Source: JAAXPZ01 sp965215705
Lineage (GTDB): Bacteria; Campylobacterota; Campylobacteria; Campylobacterales; Sulfurovaceae
Assembly (NCBI GenBank): GCA_965215705.1
Contig: CBDCEE010000003.1
Span: 992,001-1,056,000, forward strand
Length of the DNA stretch: 64,000 nt
Direction of reading: 5' to 3'
In this document: in pieces, positions 34,593 to 42,817 of the stretch
How positions within the stretch are numbered: the stretch's first letter is position 1
How the letters are laid out: every line of letters begins with the position of its first letter
Made by a program: the position numbers and the translations under genes
Notes under the pieces: generated by a model
What the model was told of the DNA's origin: nothing
Database searches by the model: none
What the model saw: only the letters and a program-made list of their open reading frames with translations

Positions 34593-35200
34593 TGTAAACC
34601 TACTTTCAAGACACCTTGATAAAAAGTGCTGTTCTGATCTTTTTGTATGAGTTTTATATCTATAGAAGAGATATGCTCTTCATACTTTTCTGAGATATCT
34701 TTAATTAATTTTGTGATATTTTTATCACTTTCAGAGACCAGAGAAAGATAATACTCATCACTTTTTGTCTCCTCATTATATTGGGTTTCAATATTATAGG
34801 TTTTGACACCATACCTTGCAAGATCACCTGCGAACAGTTCCATCTGTTCTGACTTCAATTGATAATGCACTTTCTTGTCATACACAGAAGTAAGCGTCTT
34901 CTCTTTCCCTTGAAAGGTTGTTTTTAATCCAGTGATATGCTCATCAAGTCGCGTGATCTCTTTACGCTTACGGGACAGTATCCCCTTGTATTTGCTTGCT
35001 TCTGCACTAAGCTTGGTCTCCTCATTCTGTAAAATACTGTTTCTGGTATCATTGGCCTTCGACATCACATAATAATATGCAGGAGGCATTAAAGCCAATG
35101 CTGTCACGGCTAAGGTAGCACCGACAAACTGTCCAGCTGGCCGCTTGAAGAAGGCCGGAGGCCTGTAATCACATTTAAGGGTATTGTGTAAGGTTAACAA
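34589..35200 (-). CDS. PilN-like (MshI2) inner-membrane protein
   Basis: A 203-residue bitopic protein with a short cytoplasmic N-terminus (RPPAFFKRPAGQF), one TM (VGATLAVTALALMPPAYYYV, about 26-45), a coiled coil (KLSAEASKYKGILSRKRKEI) and a small alpha-beta domain, as in PilN/GspL C-terminal. The best start is TTG at 35198-35200: AGGAAG lies just upstream, an in-frame stop blocks longer starts and no ATG occurs before the TM. The start region lies inside the 202-bp duplicated segment. In the original arrangement it overlapped the mshI end by 26 bases. Confidence 0.75.
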   Translation of the reverse strand: MLTLHNTLKCDYRPPAFFKRPAGQFVGATLAVTALALMPPAYYYVMSKANDTRNSILQNEETKLSAEASKYKGILSRKRKEITRLDEHITGLKTTFQGKEKTLTSVYDKKVHYQLKSEQMELFAGDLARYGVKTYNIETQYNEETKSDEYYLSLVSESDKNITKLIKDISEKYEEHISSIDIKLIQKDQNSTFYQGVLKVGLQ

Positions 35201-35405
35201 TATCTTCCTGACTAATATACTCTAACCCCGAGATCGCCATCATCAATTGCAGTTGATCGATATGCCACTCTTCTGTTTCTAACTGAAAATCAAATTCAAG
35301 TGCAGAAGAGTAAAGCCCCAAATAGTTCTGAACATAATCATCTAAGCCTATGATCGGCCCCAATGAACTACCAATGAACATGGCGGTATTGTGTAAGGTT
35401 AACAA
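35175..35405 (-). pseudogene. Duplicated C-terminal fragment of mshI
   Basis: The downstream copy of the 202-bp tandem duplication. It holds a 76-codon frame that begins at the duplicated TTG start of the PilN-like gene, passes through the 3-base junction and reads the last 67 residues of MshI (MFIGSSLGPIIGLDDYVQN to NLTQYP) before its original stop. It preserves the native coupling to the PilN-like gene. A short MshI tail could be made, but no function is expected. Confidence 0.75.
35180..35381. repeat. 202-bp direct duplication, left copy
   Basis: Appears identical to 35385-35586, separated from it by 3 bases (GGC). It carries the native 3' end of mshI and the start of the PilN-like gene. 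Confidence 0.9.
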
Positions 35406-36348
35406 TATCTTCCTGACTAATATACTCTAACCCCGAGATCGCCATCATCAATTGCAGTTGATCGATATGCCACTCTTCTGTTTCTAACTGAAAATCAAAT
35501 TCAAGTGCAGAAGAGTAAAGCCCCAAATAGTTCTGAACATAATCATCTAAGCCTATGATCGGCCCCAATGAACTACCAATGAACATTTGATCGATCACTT
35601 CCAATTCATAGGCTCTTTTTGTATAGATAATAATATCATTGATAGAGATAAATATCTCTCCAAAAAGTTTCATAATATTCTGTTGATAATCAGCTTGTGT
35701 TGCCTTCATCCCCTCTTTTTGGAGAATTCTGAAAAACATCTCTTCATCAACAGTCTCACCTGTCATTTCACAATATCGGTCATAGATCTGCTCAAACGAG
35801 TATTTGATTGATTTGGAATAAAGGTACTCACCGTCTTTATAGAAAGTTAAGAAGGTGTCATATCGCGTAAAGTACAGGTAACAATGTACCCCTTTGCGGT
35901 CTATCAACTCAAGTTCATAAAGGGTTTTGTAAAGCAATGGTGCGGGTACGATAAGGTCAACGTATTTGACCTGCTTCCGAAGGGTACTGAATATCTCAGT
36001 ATATTTCTCTTGCTCTATCACAAACAGTTGAAAGAGTCTGCCGTCACCGCTATGAGGTATCTCAAGATGACGTATCATATACTCTACTGTAGGATCAAGC
36101 CCCAACTCCTCATACGCTCTGTTTTCTAACGCACCCTCTAAATCTTCCTCACCGATACCGGACCCGATCTCGATGGGTGCGATGATCATATCTTTGTTCG
36201 CCAAATAGGTTACAAAGAAAAAGTTACTTTTCAAAGTAAGCTTCTGATGAGGAGATAGAGTGGTGCCTTTAAGCGCATAACTACTCTGTGTATAATTATC
36301 TACAGATACAATGGTTTTGGCTTTTTTATTCGCCTTTTTCTTCAACAT
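35368..36348 (-). CDS. mshI: MshI / PilM-like cytoplasmic assembly protein
   Basis: A 326-residue protein in the first position of the msh cluster. It starts KKKANKKAKTIVSVDNYTQ and contains IVPAPLLYKTLYELELIDRKGVHCYLYFTRYDTFLTFY, a PilM/GspL-type actin-like arrangement, then KEGMKATQADYQQNIMKLFGEIFISINDIIIYTKR and IDQMFIGSSLGPIIGLDDYV. The 205-base offset of the tandem duplication shifts frame only after the original last residues: LTQYP becomes LTQYRHVHW. The protein is therefore nearly intact. Its upstream region is cut by IS copy 4 about 40 bases from the ATG, so the promoter may be altered. Confidence 0.78.
   Translation of the reverse strand: MLKKKANKKAKTIVSVDNYTQSSYALKGTTLSPHQKLTLKSNFFFVTYLANKDMIIAPIEIGSGIGEEDLEGALENRAYEELGLDPTVEYMIRHLEIPHSGDGRLFQLFVIEQEKYTEIFSTLRKQVKYVDLIVPAPLLYKTLYELELIDRKGVHCYLYFTRYDTFLTFYKDGEYLYSKSIKYSFEQIYDRYCEMTGETVDEEMFFRILQKEGMKATQADYQQNIMKLFGEIFISINDIIIYTKRAYELEVIDQMFIGSSLGPIIGLDDYVQNYLGLYSSALEFDFQLETEEWHIDQLQLMMAISGLEYISQEDIVNLTQYRHVHW
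35385..35586. repeat. 202-bp direct duplication, right copy
   Basis: The transcription-proximal copy of the tandem duplication. It forms the functional 3' end of mshI with an altered five-residue tail. Confidence 0.9.
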
Positions 36349-36390
36349 GATATACGATCCTTACAAGACATATGACGATTATATATGTTA

Positions 36391-37126
36391 GGGTCTAGTA
36401 AACTTTAAGAGTCCAAAAGGTATCTTAAAGCATGACTACACCGAACAAAAACAAGTACTCAAAAGGTACGCACATTTCAGAGCGTAAATTTAGGCAGTTA
36501 ATTAAGTGTTTTTCACTTGATCTAAATGCATATGAAACCTCAAAGATAACTAACATATCTCATACGACTTGTAAGAAGCTATTTCAAAAGTTACGCATAT
36601 ACATCTACCAGAATCTACTAGAGAACAATATTGAAGATGGAGAGTTTGAATTAGATGAATCTTACTTTGGTGCCAAAAGAGTAAGAGGAAAACGTGGTAG
36701 AGGTGCAGCAGGAAAGACACCTGTGTTTGGCTTATTAAAAAGAGATGGTAATGTCTATGTTCAAATAGTCAAGAACTGCTCGAGAGCTGAACTCATGCCT
36801 ATTATTGAGGGAAAGATACTTGAAGGAAGTACTATTCATACTGATGGTTGGAAAGCCTATGATGGCTTAGTCCTTAATGGCTATGATCACTACAGGGTCT
36901 TTCATTCCAAAGATGAGTTTGTGCGAGGTAAGTCTCATGTAAATGGCATTGAATCCTTTTGGAGTTATACTAAAAGAAGATTGGCAAAGTTTAATGGACT
37001 TAGAGATGAGATGTTTTATCTCCATCTCAAGGAGAGTGAGTTTAGATTCAACAATAGGCATAATGATATCTATGCTATACTATTAAAGAATCTTCGAACA
37101 AATAACCTCTAAAGTTTACTAGACCC
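36391..37126 (+). mobile_element. IS1595-like insertion sequence, copy 4 (736 bp), no target duplication
   Basis: Same element and ends as the other copies, same orientation as copy 3. The 7 bases to the left (TATGTTA) and right (AACCTAT) do not match, unlike the other three copies, which points to recombination after insertion. The left flank is the mshI leader; the right flank is a response-regulator remnant. Confidence 0.92.
36432..37112 (+). CDS. IS1595-family transposase, copy 4
   Basis: A 226-residue transposase identical in protein sequence to the other copies; intact DDE motifs. Confidence 0.93.
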   Translation: MTTPNKNKYSKGTHISERKFRQLIKCFSLDLNAYETSKITNISHTTCKKLFQKLRIYIYQNLLENNIEDGEFELDESYFGAKRVRGKRGRGAAGKTPVFGLLKRDGNVYVQIVKNCSRAELMPIIEGKILEGSTIHTDGWKAYDGLVLNGYDHYRVFHSKDEFVRGKSHVNGIESFWSYTKRRLAKFNGLRDEMFYLHLKESEFRFNNRHNDIYAILLKNLRTNNL

Positions 37127-37182
37127 AACCTATTAAAGAGGGGGAGCTTATCCCAGCCATTAAAAAGTGGATCACTGAATAG
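37127..37182 (+). pseudogene. C-terminal remnant of a response-regulator receiver domain
   Basis: Directly after IS copy 4 a plus-strand frame reads PIKEGELIPAIKKWITE and stops at 37180-37182. The codon before Pro spans the IS boundary; Lys-Pro followed by a helix of this kind is the usual end of CheY-like receiver domains. The rest of the gene is absent from the window. This is a truncated remnant; the call rests on a short motif. Confidence 0.5.
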
Positions 37183-37189
37183 CCAAATA

Positions 37190-39607
37190 CTATATCAGGG
37201 CACTCTCTATCACCTCTTCTATCCGGCTTACTCCTACAATATCAAGGTGCTTTCGCACCTCACTTGGAATATCTTCCAGATCTCTTTCAAGGTTTTTTTG
37301 CGGAATAAGTACCTTTTTAACACCTGCTTTATAGGCAGCGATCAGCTTCTCTTTAAGTCCTCCAATAGGAAGCACTTTCCCAGTCAATGTCAACTCACCT
37401 GTCATCGCAATCTTATTAGCTACTTTTTTGCCACTGAGTATCGATGCAATAACTGTTGCCATAGCGATACCGGCACTGGGACCATCTTTAGGGGTTGCTC
37501 CCTCAGGAACATGTAAATGTAGATCATAACGCTTATAGACTTCGCTGGGATCTACTACCCCTCCCTCTTCTCTCTCTTTAGCATTTTTAGGAATGTTAGC
37601 CGCTGGTATCTTGAGAAATTGCGTATCTATCAGTATCTTGACTACACTGCTCGCAATACGTGCCGACTCTTTCATCACGTCCCCCAAGCTTCCTGTAAGT
37701 TGCAATATTCCTTTCCCTTTGATTCTGGTGGCTTCAATAGTCAGTACATCCCCACCTACTGCTGTCCATGCCAGCCCATTCACGATACCTATATGAGGCT
37801 CCTTCTCAACAGGTGAGATCTCAAACACTTTCTTATCTGCATATTTTTTCAAACTCTTTGCGGTGATGCGGATAACATCTCTCGTAGGATCATTGAGGAT
37901 CTTCCGGGCTACCTTACGCATCAGAGAAGCGATCTTTCTTCGTAGGTTTCTTACCCCTGGTTCTCTGGTATACTCTTCAATCAGCTTTCTTAGTGCTTTG
38001 TCACTCATACTAAATTCATTTTTCCTGAGTGCATGTTTTTTCAGCTCTTGAGGTATCAAATACCTACGTGCGATCTCAAACTTTTCATTGGGCGTATAGC
38101 TACTGAGAGGAATAAACTCCATCCTATCTCGCAGTGCAGAAGGAATACGCCCCACATCATTGGCAGTAGCAATAAAGATTGCCTTGGAGAGATCGATATG
38201 AAAGTTCAGGTAATAGTCTCGGTAATGTGCATTCTGTTCAGGATCGAGTATCTCCAGCAGTGCAGCGGTAGGGTCTCCTCTCTGGCTACGACCCACTTTA
38301 TCTATCTCATCCAGTACAATCACAGGATCCATATTTTTTGCCTCTACAAGCCCCTGTACTACACGTCCCGGCATCGCCCCCACATGGGTTCTACGATGCC
38401 CTCTAAGTTCATTTACATCTTCCAGCCCACCCAAGGCAATCCGTACAAGCGGTCTACCCAGCGCTGTAGCGATCGAATTTGCCAACGAGGTCTTTCCTAC
38501 CCCTGGAGGTCCTGCAAAACAGAGGATAACCCCTTTTTCATCTTGGCTTTTCTTCCCGCGTAGCTCTGCCAGCTCTTTGACAGAAAAATACTCAATAATA
38601 CGATCTTTGGGTTTTTCTAGAGAGTAGTGATCCTTATTTAGCTCCTCTGCGACCTTTTTAACATTCAAACGCTCCTTGCTCAGCGTACCAAAGGGGATTT
38701 CAAAGACCAGCTCGAGATAACTCTGAATGACATTGGCATCTCCACTGTCCGGATGCATACGGGTCAAGCGCTCTATCTGCTTGGTAATCTCCTTATACGC
38801 ATCCTCTTCCAGATTGGGTTTGATCACTTCCAGCTTTTTTCTAAACTCCGCTATCTCCTCTTCTCTCTGGGTATCCGTACCCAGTTCCTGTTGGATCTCC
38901 TTGGGCTGCTCTTTTAGAAAATACTCTTTGTTGGTCTGTTCGATCTTGGTATGTACTTTTCGATGTATCTCTTTTTGTACTTTGAGAGACTCTATCTCTG
39001 CAATAGCAATATCTATCAGTCCAAGCAATCTACTCTCAATATTACTATCCGCATAAAGTTTATACGCATCCTCTTTCTGTATGGTAAGCATGGAAGATAC
39101 TAAATCTGCGATACGATACGGCTCACTGTTCTCTTCTACTGTTTTCACTAGGTCTGCAGGGATCGTACTATTCATCTGAGAGAGCTGCTTGATCTTGGCA
39201 CGGAGCATATCCAAGAGTGCTGTGATACGTGTACTGTCATAACTCCCGTTCTCTACAATAGAGATCATCGCTTTAAGGGGTTTTTCACTGACTGGCTCAA
39301 CGATCTGTGCTCGTGCCAGACCTTGAAACAGGATCTTTACTCTTCCATCCGGCATCTGTACTTTACGCATGATATTCCCCACCACACCCAGGGTATACAG
39401 GGATTCAAAATTCCTCTCACCCTCTTTACCAGACTGGGTAGAAGCCACAAACAGCAAGGAGTTATTCTCCATCGCATCTGTCACCGCATCAATATCCTGC
39501 TGCGAGGTGAGAAAGATAGGGCTGATCATAAATGGGTAAAAAAAGAACTCATCTTCAGCAATGATCGGAAGTGTTGTTGGAAATTTTTCATAATCGCTTA
39601 ATTGCAT
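37190..39607 (-). CDS. lon: ATP-dependent protease Lon
   Basis: An 805-residue AAA+ serine protease degrading damaged and regulatory proteins. It has an N-terminal LAN domain (about 1-200), coiled-coil region, Walker A GPPGVGKTSLANSIA, Walker B DPVIVLDEIDKVG, and the C-terminal protease domain with the catalytic Ser in PKDGPSAGIAMATVI and Lys in GGLKEKLIAAYKAG. The ATG at 39607 is chosen because AAGGA lies 6 bases upstream; an ATG 15 bases earlier has no such signal. The 3' end is 7 bases from the response-regulator remnant. Confidence 0.95.
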   Translation of the reverse strand: MQLSDYEKFPTTLPIIAEDEFFFYPFMISPIFLTSQQDIDAVTDAMENNSLLFVASTQSGKEGERNFESLYTLGVVGNIMRKVQMPDGRVKILFQGLARAQIVEPVSEKPLKAMISIVENGSYDSTRITALLDMLRAKIKQLSQMNSTIPADLVKTVEENSEPYRIADLVSSMLTIQKEDAYKLYADSNIESRLLGLIDIAIAEIESLKVQKEIHRKVHTKIEQTNKEYFLKEQPKEIQQELGTDTQREEEIAEFRKKLEVIKPNLEEDAYKEITKQIERLTRMHPDSGDANVIQSYLELVFEIPFGTLSKERLNVKKVAEELNKDHYSLEKPKDRIIEYFSVKELAELRGKKSQDEKGVILCFAGPPGVGKTSLANSIATALGRPLVRIALGGLEDVNELRGHRRTHVGAMPGRVVQGLVEAKNMDPVIVLDEIDKVGRSQRGDPTAALLEILDPEQNAHYRDYYLNFHIDLSKAIFIATANDVGRIPSALRDRMEFIPLSSYTPNEKFEIARRYLIPQELKKHALRKNEFSMSDKALRKLIEEYTREPGVRNLRRKIASLMRKVARKILNDPTRDVIRITAKSLKKYADKKVFEISPVEKEPHIGIVNGLAWTAVGGDVLTIEATRIKGKGILQLTGSLGDVMKESARIASSVVKILIDTQFLKIPAANIPKNAKEREEGGVVDPSEVYKRYDLHLHVPEGATPKDGPSAGIAMATVIASILSGKKVANKIAMTGELTLTGKVLPIGGLKEKLIAAYKAGVKKVLIPQKNLERDLEDIPSEVRKHLDIVGVSRIEEVIESALI

Positions 39608-39667
39608 AGTTATCCTTATCATCTATAAAATGAAAGTATAGCAAAATATCAGATAGTTAAGCCCTCA

Positions 39668-40120
39668 TTAGGATATGAGAAATTCATCAAAATACTCTTT
39701 TATTACCTCTTCATCTATTTTTTTCTGTTCTGCTCGTAAATTATAGGCTCTCTTGTAAAAAATATACTTCTCTATAATACCCATCGCGCTTAGTTTGTCA
39801 TAAATAGTAAGTAAAAAATCTCCCTCTTTATGCAGTATTTTTTGCTGGGATAGGATAAACAGTCGTTCGATATACTCTACATCATCAATAGAGCTTGCTT
39901 CTACTGCAGAATTGACAAAAAATAGAATCTCTTGCGTAGAAAAACCCCCTTCTATCTCCTCTGCAAAACGCTTGAGTAGAATATTGATCTCTTTACTCTG
40001 TTCAAAGTTGTAATCAGCATTTCTCAAATAACGATAGAGTTTTGGCTTACTTTTTCTCCAGTTATACAAGGTATTGATCTGTACTTCAAAATTTTGTGAA
40101 ATCTCTTTGTTGCTCAGCAT
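39668..40120 (-). CDS. Conserved hypothetical protein with N-terminal HTH-like region
   Basis: A 150-residue protein I do not recognise by family. Residues 1-35 (LSNKEISQNFEVQINTLYNWRKSKPKLYRYL) look like a helix-turn-helix followed by basic residues; the rest is predicted all-helical and acidic (IEGGFSTQEILFFVNSAVEAS, IDDVEYIERLFILSQQKIL). It overlaps the thioesterase gene by 7 bases, so it is the last gene of the indolepyruvate/PaaK operon. A small transcriptional regulator is possible. No membrane segment is seen. Confidence 0.6.
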   Translation of the reverse strand: MLSNKEISQNFEVQINTLYNWRKSKPKLYRYLRNADYNFEQSKEINILLKRFAEEIEGGFSTQEILFFVNSAVEASSIDDVEYIERLFILSQQKILHKEGDFLLTIYDKLSAMGIIEKYIFYKRAYNLRAEQKKIDEEVIKEYFDEFLIS

Positions 40121-40530
40121 GATTTTTCCTTTAGTTTTCTTTCATCTATGATAGAGTAGGTTCCCGTGGCAAATGCCACCAATGTGTCTTTGGCAAAGAT
40201 CTCTATCGTGGCAAATGCTGTTCTTCTACTGCGATTTACCACTTTTGCCTCTGCCATCAGTATCTCTCCCTTCGCAGGCTTGAGATAGTTTATCTTGAGC
40301 TCGATCGTTACCGAGGTGAACCCTTTGTCCAGTTCTGAGATCACAGCATACCAGCCGCAATGATCCGCCAATGTAGCGATCGCACCACCATGTACGATGC
40401 CCAGATGTTGTGTATGGTGAGGTTGGATCTCAAATGCCAACTGAGCATAGCCATCCCCCAGATCAATTAACTCACCACCGATATATTCCAAAAAACCAAT
40501 GTCCTCGGGTAATAGATCACTAAACTGCAT
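40114..40530 (-). CDS. PaaI-like hotdog-fold thioesterase
   Basis: A 138-residue acyl-CoA thioesterase of the PaaI/YbgC class. ELIDLGDGYAQLAFEIQPHHTQHLGIVHGGAIATLADHCGWYAV contains the HGG-x3-LAD motif of the active site. KINYLKPAKGEILMAEAKVVNRSRRTAFATIEIF is the second half of the hotdog fold. It overlaps the ACT-domain gene by 11 bases. Beside a phenylacetate-CoA ligase it would release aryl-acetyl groups from CoA; that pairing is inferred. Confidence 0.87.
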   Translation of the reverse strand: MQFSDLLPEDIGFLEYIGGELIDLGDGYAQLAFEIQPHHTQHLGIVHGGAIATLADHCGWYAVISELDKGFTSVTIELKINYLKPAKGEILMAEAKVVNRSRRTAFATIEIFAKDTLVAFATGTYSIIDERKLKEKSC

Positions 40531-40936
40531 CTTTGACCACTACGCCATCTTTTTCCAGTATCTCTATAGCTTTCTCCAGCTCTTCTTCTGCCACTTTGAT
40601 AATAAATGCACCGATATCATGGCTATTGACCGTATAGGTATAGTGGATATCGATCTCCTGTAGCAGAGATACCACCCTGTTAAAGCAGCCTACCTTATCC
40701 AGTATCTCTACCACAATCACCGGTGTGATCTTTACAGAAATCCCTTTGGCTTCGAGGATATCTTTGGTGGCGGATGCATCATTGGTCACCATACGAAGGA
40801 TCCCAAAATCTCCAGCCTCTACCAGATTGATCGTCTCGATAGAGACTTTCGCATCTGCCAGTATCTGCGTGATTTCATGAAGCCTACCCGTTTTATTCTC
40901 CAGAAATATGGAGAGTTGTTCTACACGTTTACTCAT
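40520..40936 (-). CDS. Tandem ACT-domain protein
   Basis: A 138-residue protein made of two ACT domains. The first starts EQLSIFLENKTGRLHEITQILADAKVSIETINLVEAGDFGILRMV, the second PVIVVEILDKVGCFNRVVSLLQEIDIHYTYTV. ACT domains bind amino acids and regulate metabolism. Genes of this type commonly follow paaK-like ligase genes next to indolepyruvate oxidoreductase. It directly abuts paaK (stop and start adjacent). It probably senses an aromatic amino acid; that is inference. Confidence 0.85.
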   Translation of the reverse strand: MSKRVEQLSIFLENKTGRLHEITQILADAKVSIETINLVEAGDFGILRMVTNDASATKDILEAKGISVKITPVIVVEILDKVGCFNRVVSLLQEIDIHYTYTVNSHDIGAFIIKVAEEELEKAIEILEKDGVVVKDAV

Positions 40937-42235
40937 CTACTCTTTCCTTTTATCGATCACACGTACTGCTTTACCAACACTACGCTCTATACTTCGTGGC
41001 TCTACCAGTTTGACATTGGCATTGATATAGAGATTGTTTAACAGACTTGCCTGGATATTTTTCTTAATCCGCTCCATCTCTCCTACACTGTCAATCAGAA
41101 TATCATCACTGACCTCTACCAGAATCTCCAGCTTATCCAGATGCCCTTTTTTATCTGCAATGATCTGATAATTCAGGGTTACTCCCTCAGAGTTGGCGAT
41201 CACATGCTCTACCTGTGAGGGATAGATATTAACCCCATTGACGATCAGCATATCATCAGCACGCCCTACGATACTCTCCATTCTAGCGTGTGTTCGTCCA
41301 CACTTACAAGGCTCCTTGATGATCGAAGTGATATCCCCTGTTCTATAACGGATGATCGGGAGTGCCTGTTTGGTCAGTGTCGTGATCACTAGTTCACCAC
41401 GCTCTCCATCAGGTACAGGTTCACCCGTCTTGGGATCGATGATCTCTGTAAGGAAGTGATCCTCAAAGATATGTAACAGTTCACTATGTTCACAGCTACA
41501 GCTTACCCCTGGCCCTATGATCTCGCTCAAGCCATACACTTCATGATAATTGATACCCCATGCCTTTGCAACCTCTGCCTTGAGTCCTGAGCTGGTAGGC
41601 TCAGCCCCAAAGATGCCCGCTTTGAGCTTATAGTCTTTTTTAAAATCACTGCCTGCTTTTTCAGCAACCTCTGCCATATGCAGAGCAAAGGATGGTGTAC
41701 ATGCCAGTACCGTCGCGCCAAAATCACGCATCAGCATCAACTGCCTATCCGTAAATCCACCACTGGCAGGTACTACTGTCGCACCTACATGTTCTGCGCC
41801 ATAGTGAAAGCCAAGTCCGCCGGTAAAAAGCCCGTAACCATAACCATTATGCACCACATCATTGGCATCGGTACCACTCATGGTATAGACCCGTGCCATC
41901 ACTTCACCCCAGACATCCATATCATGCTGGTTATACCCTACCACAGTCGGCTTGCCTGTAGTACCACTTGAACTATGCACGCGTACTACCTCCGTCATCG
42001 GTACACAAAACAGTCCAAAGGGATAGTGGTCTCTAAGATCCTGTTTTTTGGTAAAAGGAAGTTTCTGAATATCCTCTACACTCTTGATATCTTCAGGTAA
42101 AATACCTAGCTCATCAAACTTCTTTTTATAGAACGGATTGATCGCATACACACGATTTGCAGTCTCTCTCAGTCGTTTGAGTTGGGTCTTCTCTATCACC
42201 TCTCTAGGGGCACTTTCTGCTTTACTCCATATCAT
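40937..42235 (-). CDS. paaK: Phenylacetate-CoA ligase-like enzyme
   Basis: A 432-residue adenylate-forming ligase that activates aryl acids to CoA thioesters. The nucleotide-binding motif is VRVHSSSGTTGKPTVVGYNQHD (about 88-109), followed by YGYGLFTGGLGFHYGAEHVGATVVP, the adenine motif HEVYGLSEIIGPGVSCSCE, GELVITTLTKQALPIIRYRTGDIT, and the C-terminal domain with MLIVNGVNIYPSQVE. In this operon it may work in reverse with IorAB, yielding ATP from aryl-CoA, as suggested for amino-acid-fermenting microbes and archaea. Substrate is uncertain. Confidence 0.88.
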   Translation of the reverse strand: MIWSKAESAPREVIEKTQLKRLRETANRVYAINPFYKKKFDELGILPEDIKSVEDIQKLPFTKKQDLRDHYPFGLFCVPMTEVVRVHSSSGTTGKPTVVGYNQHDMDVWGEVMARVYTMSGTDANDVVHNGYGYGLFTGGLGFHYGAEHVGATVVPASGGFTDRQLMLMRDFGATVLACTPSFALHMAEVAEKAGSDFKKDYKLKAGIFGAEPTSSGLKAEVAKAWGINYHEVYGLSEIIGPGVSCSCEHSELLHIFEDHFLTEIIDPKTGEPVPDGERGELVITTLTKQALPIIRYRTGDITSIIKEPCKCGRTHARMESIVGRADDMLIVNGVNIYPSQVEHVIANSEGVTLNYQIIADKKGHLDKLEILVEVSDDILIDSVGEMERIKKNIQASLLNNLYINANVKLVEPRSIERSVGKAVRVIDKRKE

Positions 42236-42286
42236 TTACACTCCTCCTTCTTTACTTATTAATACTATACTACTAAATTGTCAATT

Positions 42287-42817
42287 TTATATTTTTTCCG
42301 CATATGTCATCGCCATATCCAGTATCTCTAGATTTTGCGCTGCTACTTTGGCATTCATCTGTGTGATGGCTTGCTTTACTTCCTCCACAGGAAACGGAAA
42401 GCTCTTTACCTTTGCCAGTGCGATACCTAACATAAAGACATTGAGCCCTTGGATCGGGAACTCATTGTTAAGTGCTTTTGCATTGGCATCCGCCAGTGTC
42501 ACCTCAAAGGGAAGTGTAGGAAAGGCCTCTTTGGCATTACTCACCACTGAGGCTCCCACTTTGAGCAAATGCAGGTTCCGTAGTGTCTCATTCGCATCCA
42601 ATCCGATGATAAGATCAGCCTGCCCATTATCGATGACTGGATTGCTAAAGTCTCCTACCTTAATATCGCAACTTACTGCACCGCCTCTCTGGCTCATACC
42701 ATGGTTTTCAGTGCCTAGAAAAGGGATGTCCCGGTTACCCGAGCACAATGCCAGTACTTTGACCAAAAAGACCACACCTTGACCACCAAATCCAGCTATA
42801 ACTACCTGATATCTCAT
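42287..42817 (-). CDS. iorB: Indolepyruvate ferredoxin oxidoreductase, beta subunit
   Basis: A 176-residue gamma-type domain of the 2-oxoacid:ferredoxin oxidoreductase family. YQVVIAGFGGQGVVFLVKVLALC is the family N-terminal motif, GMSQRGGAVSCDIKVGDF follows and VMLGIALAKVKSF lies in the second half. It overlaps iorA by 4 bases and forms the IorAB complex that oxidatively decarboxylates aryl-pyruvates to aryl-acetyl-CoA. Confidence 0.9.
   Translation of the reverse strand: MRYQVVIAGFGGQGVVFLVKVLALCSGNRDIPFLGTENHGMSQRGGAVSCDIKVGDFSNPVIDNGQADLIIGLDANETLRNLHLLKVGASVVSNAKEAFPTLPFEVTLADANAKALNNEFPIQGLNVFMLGIALAKVKSFPFPVEEVKQAITQMNAKVAAQNLEILDMAMTYAEKI

Noticed and set aside
29972..37126. Composite transposon formed by IS copies 3 and 4 carrying msh genes
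   Set aside because: Copy 3 has its own target duplication and lies inside mshN, whose two halves are both present, so copies 3 and 4 did not arrive with the genes between them.
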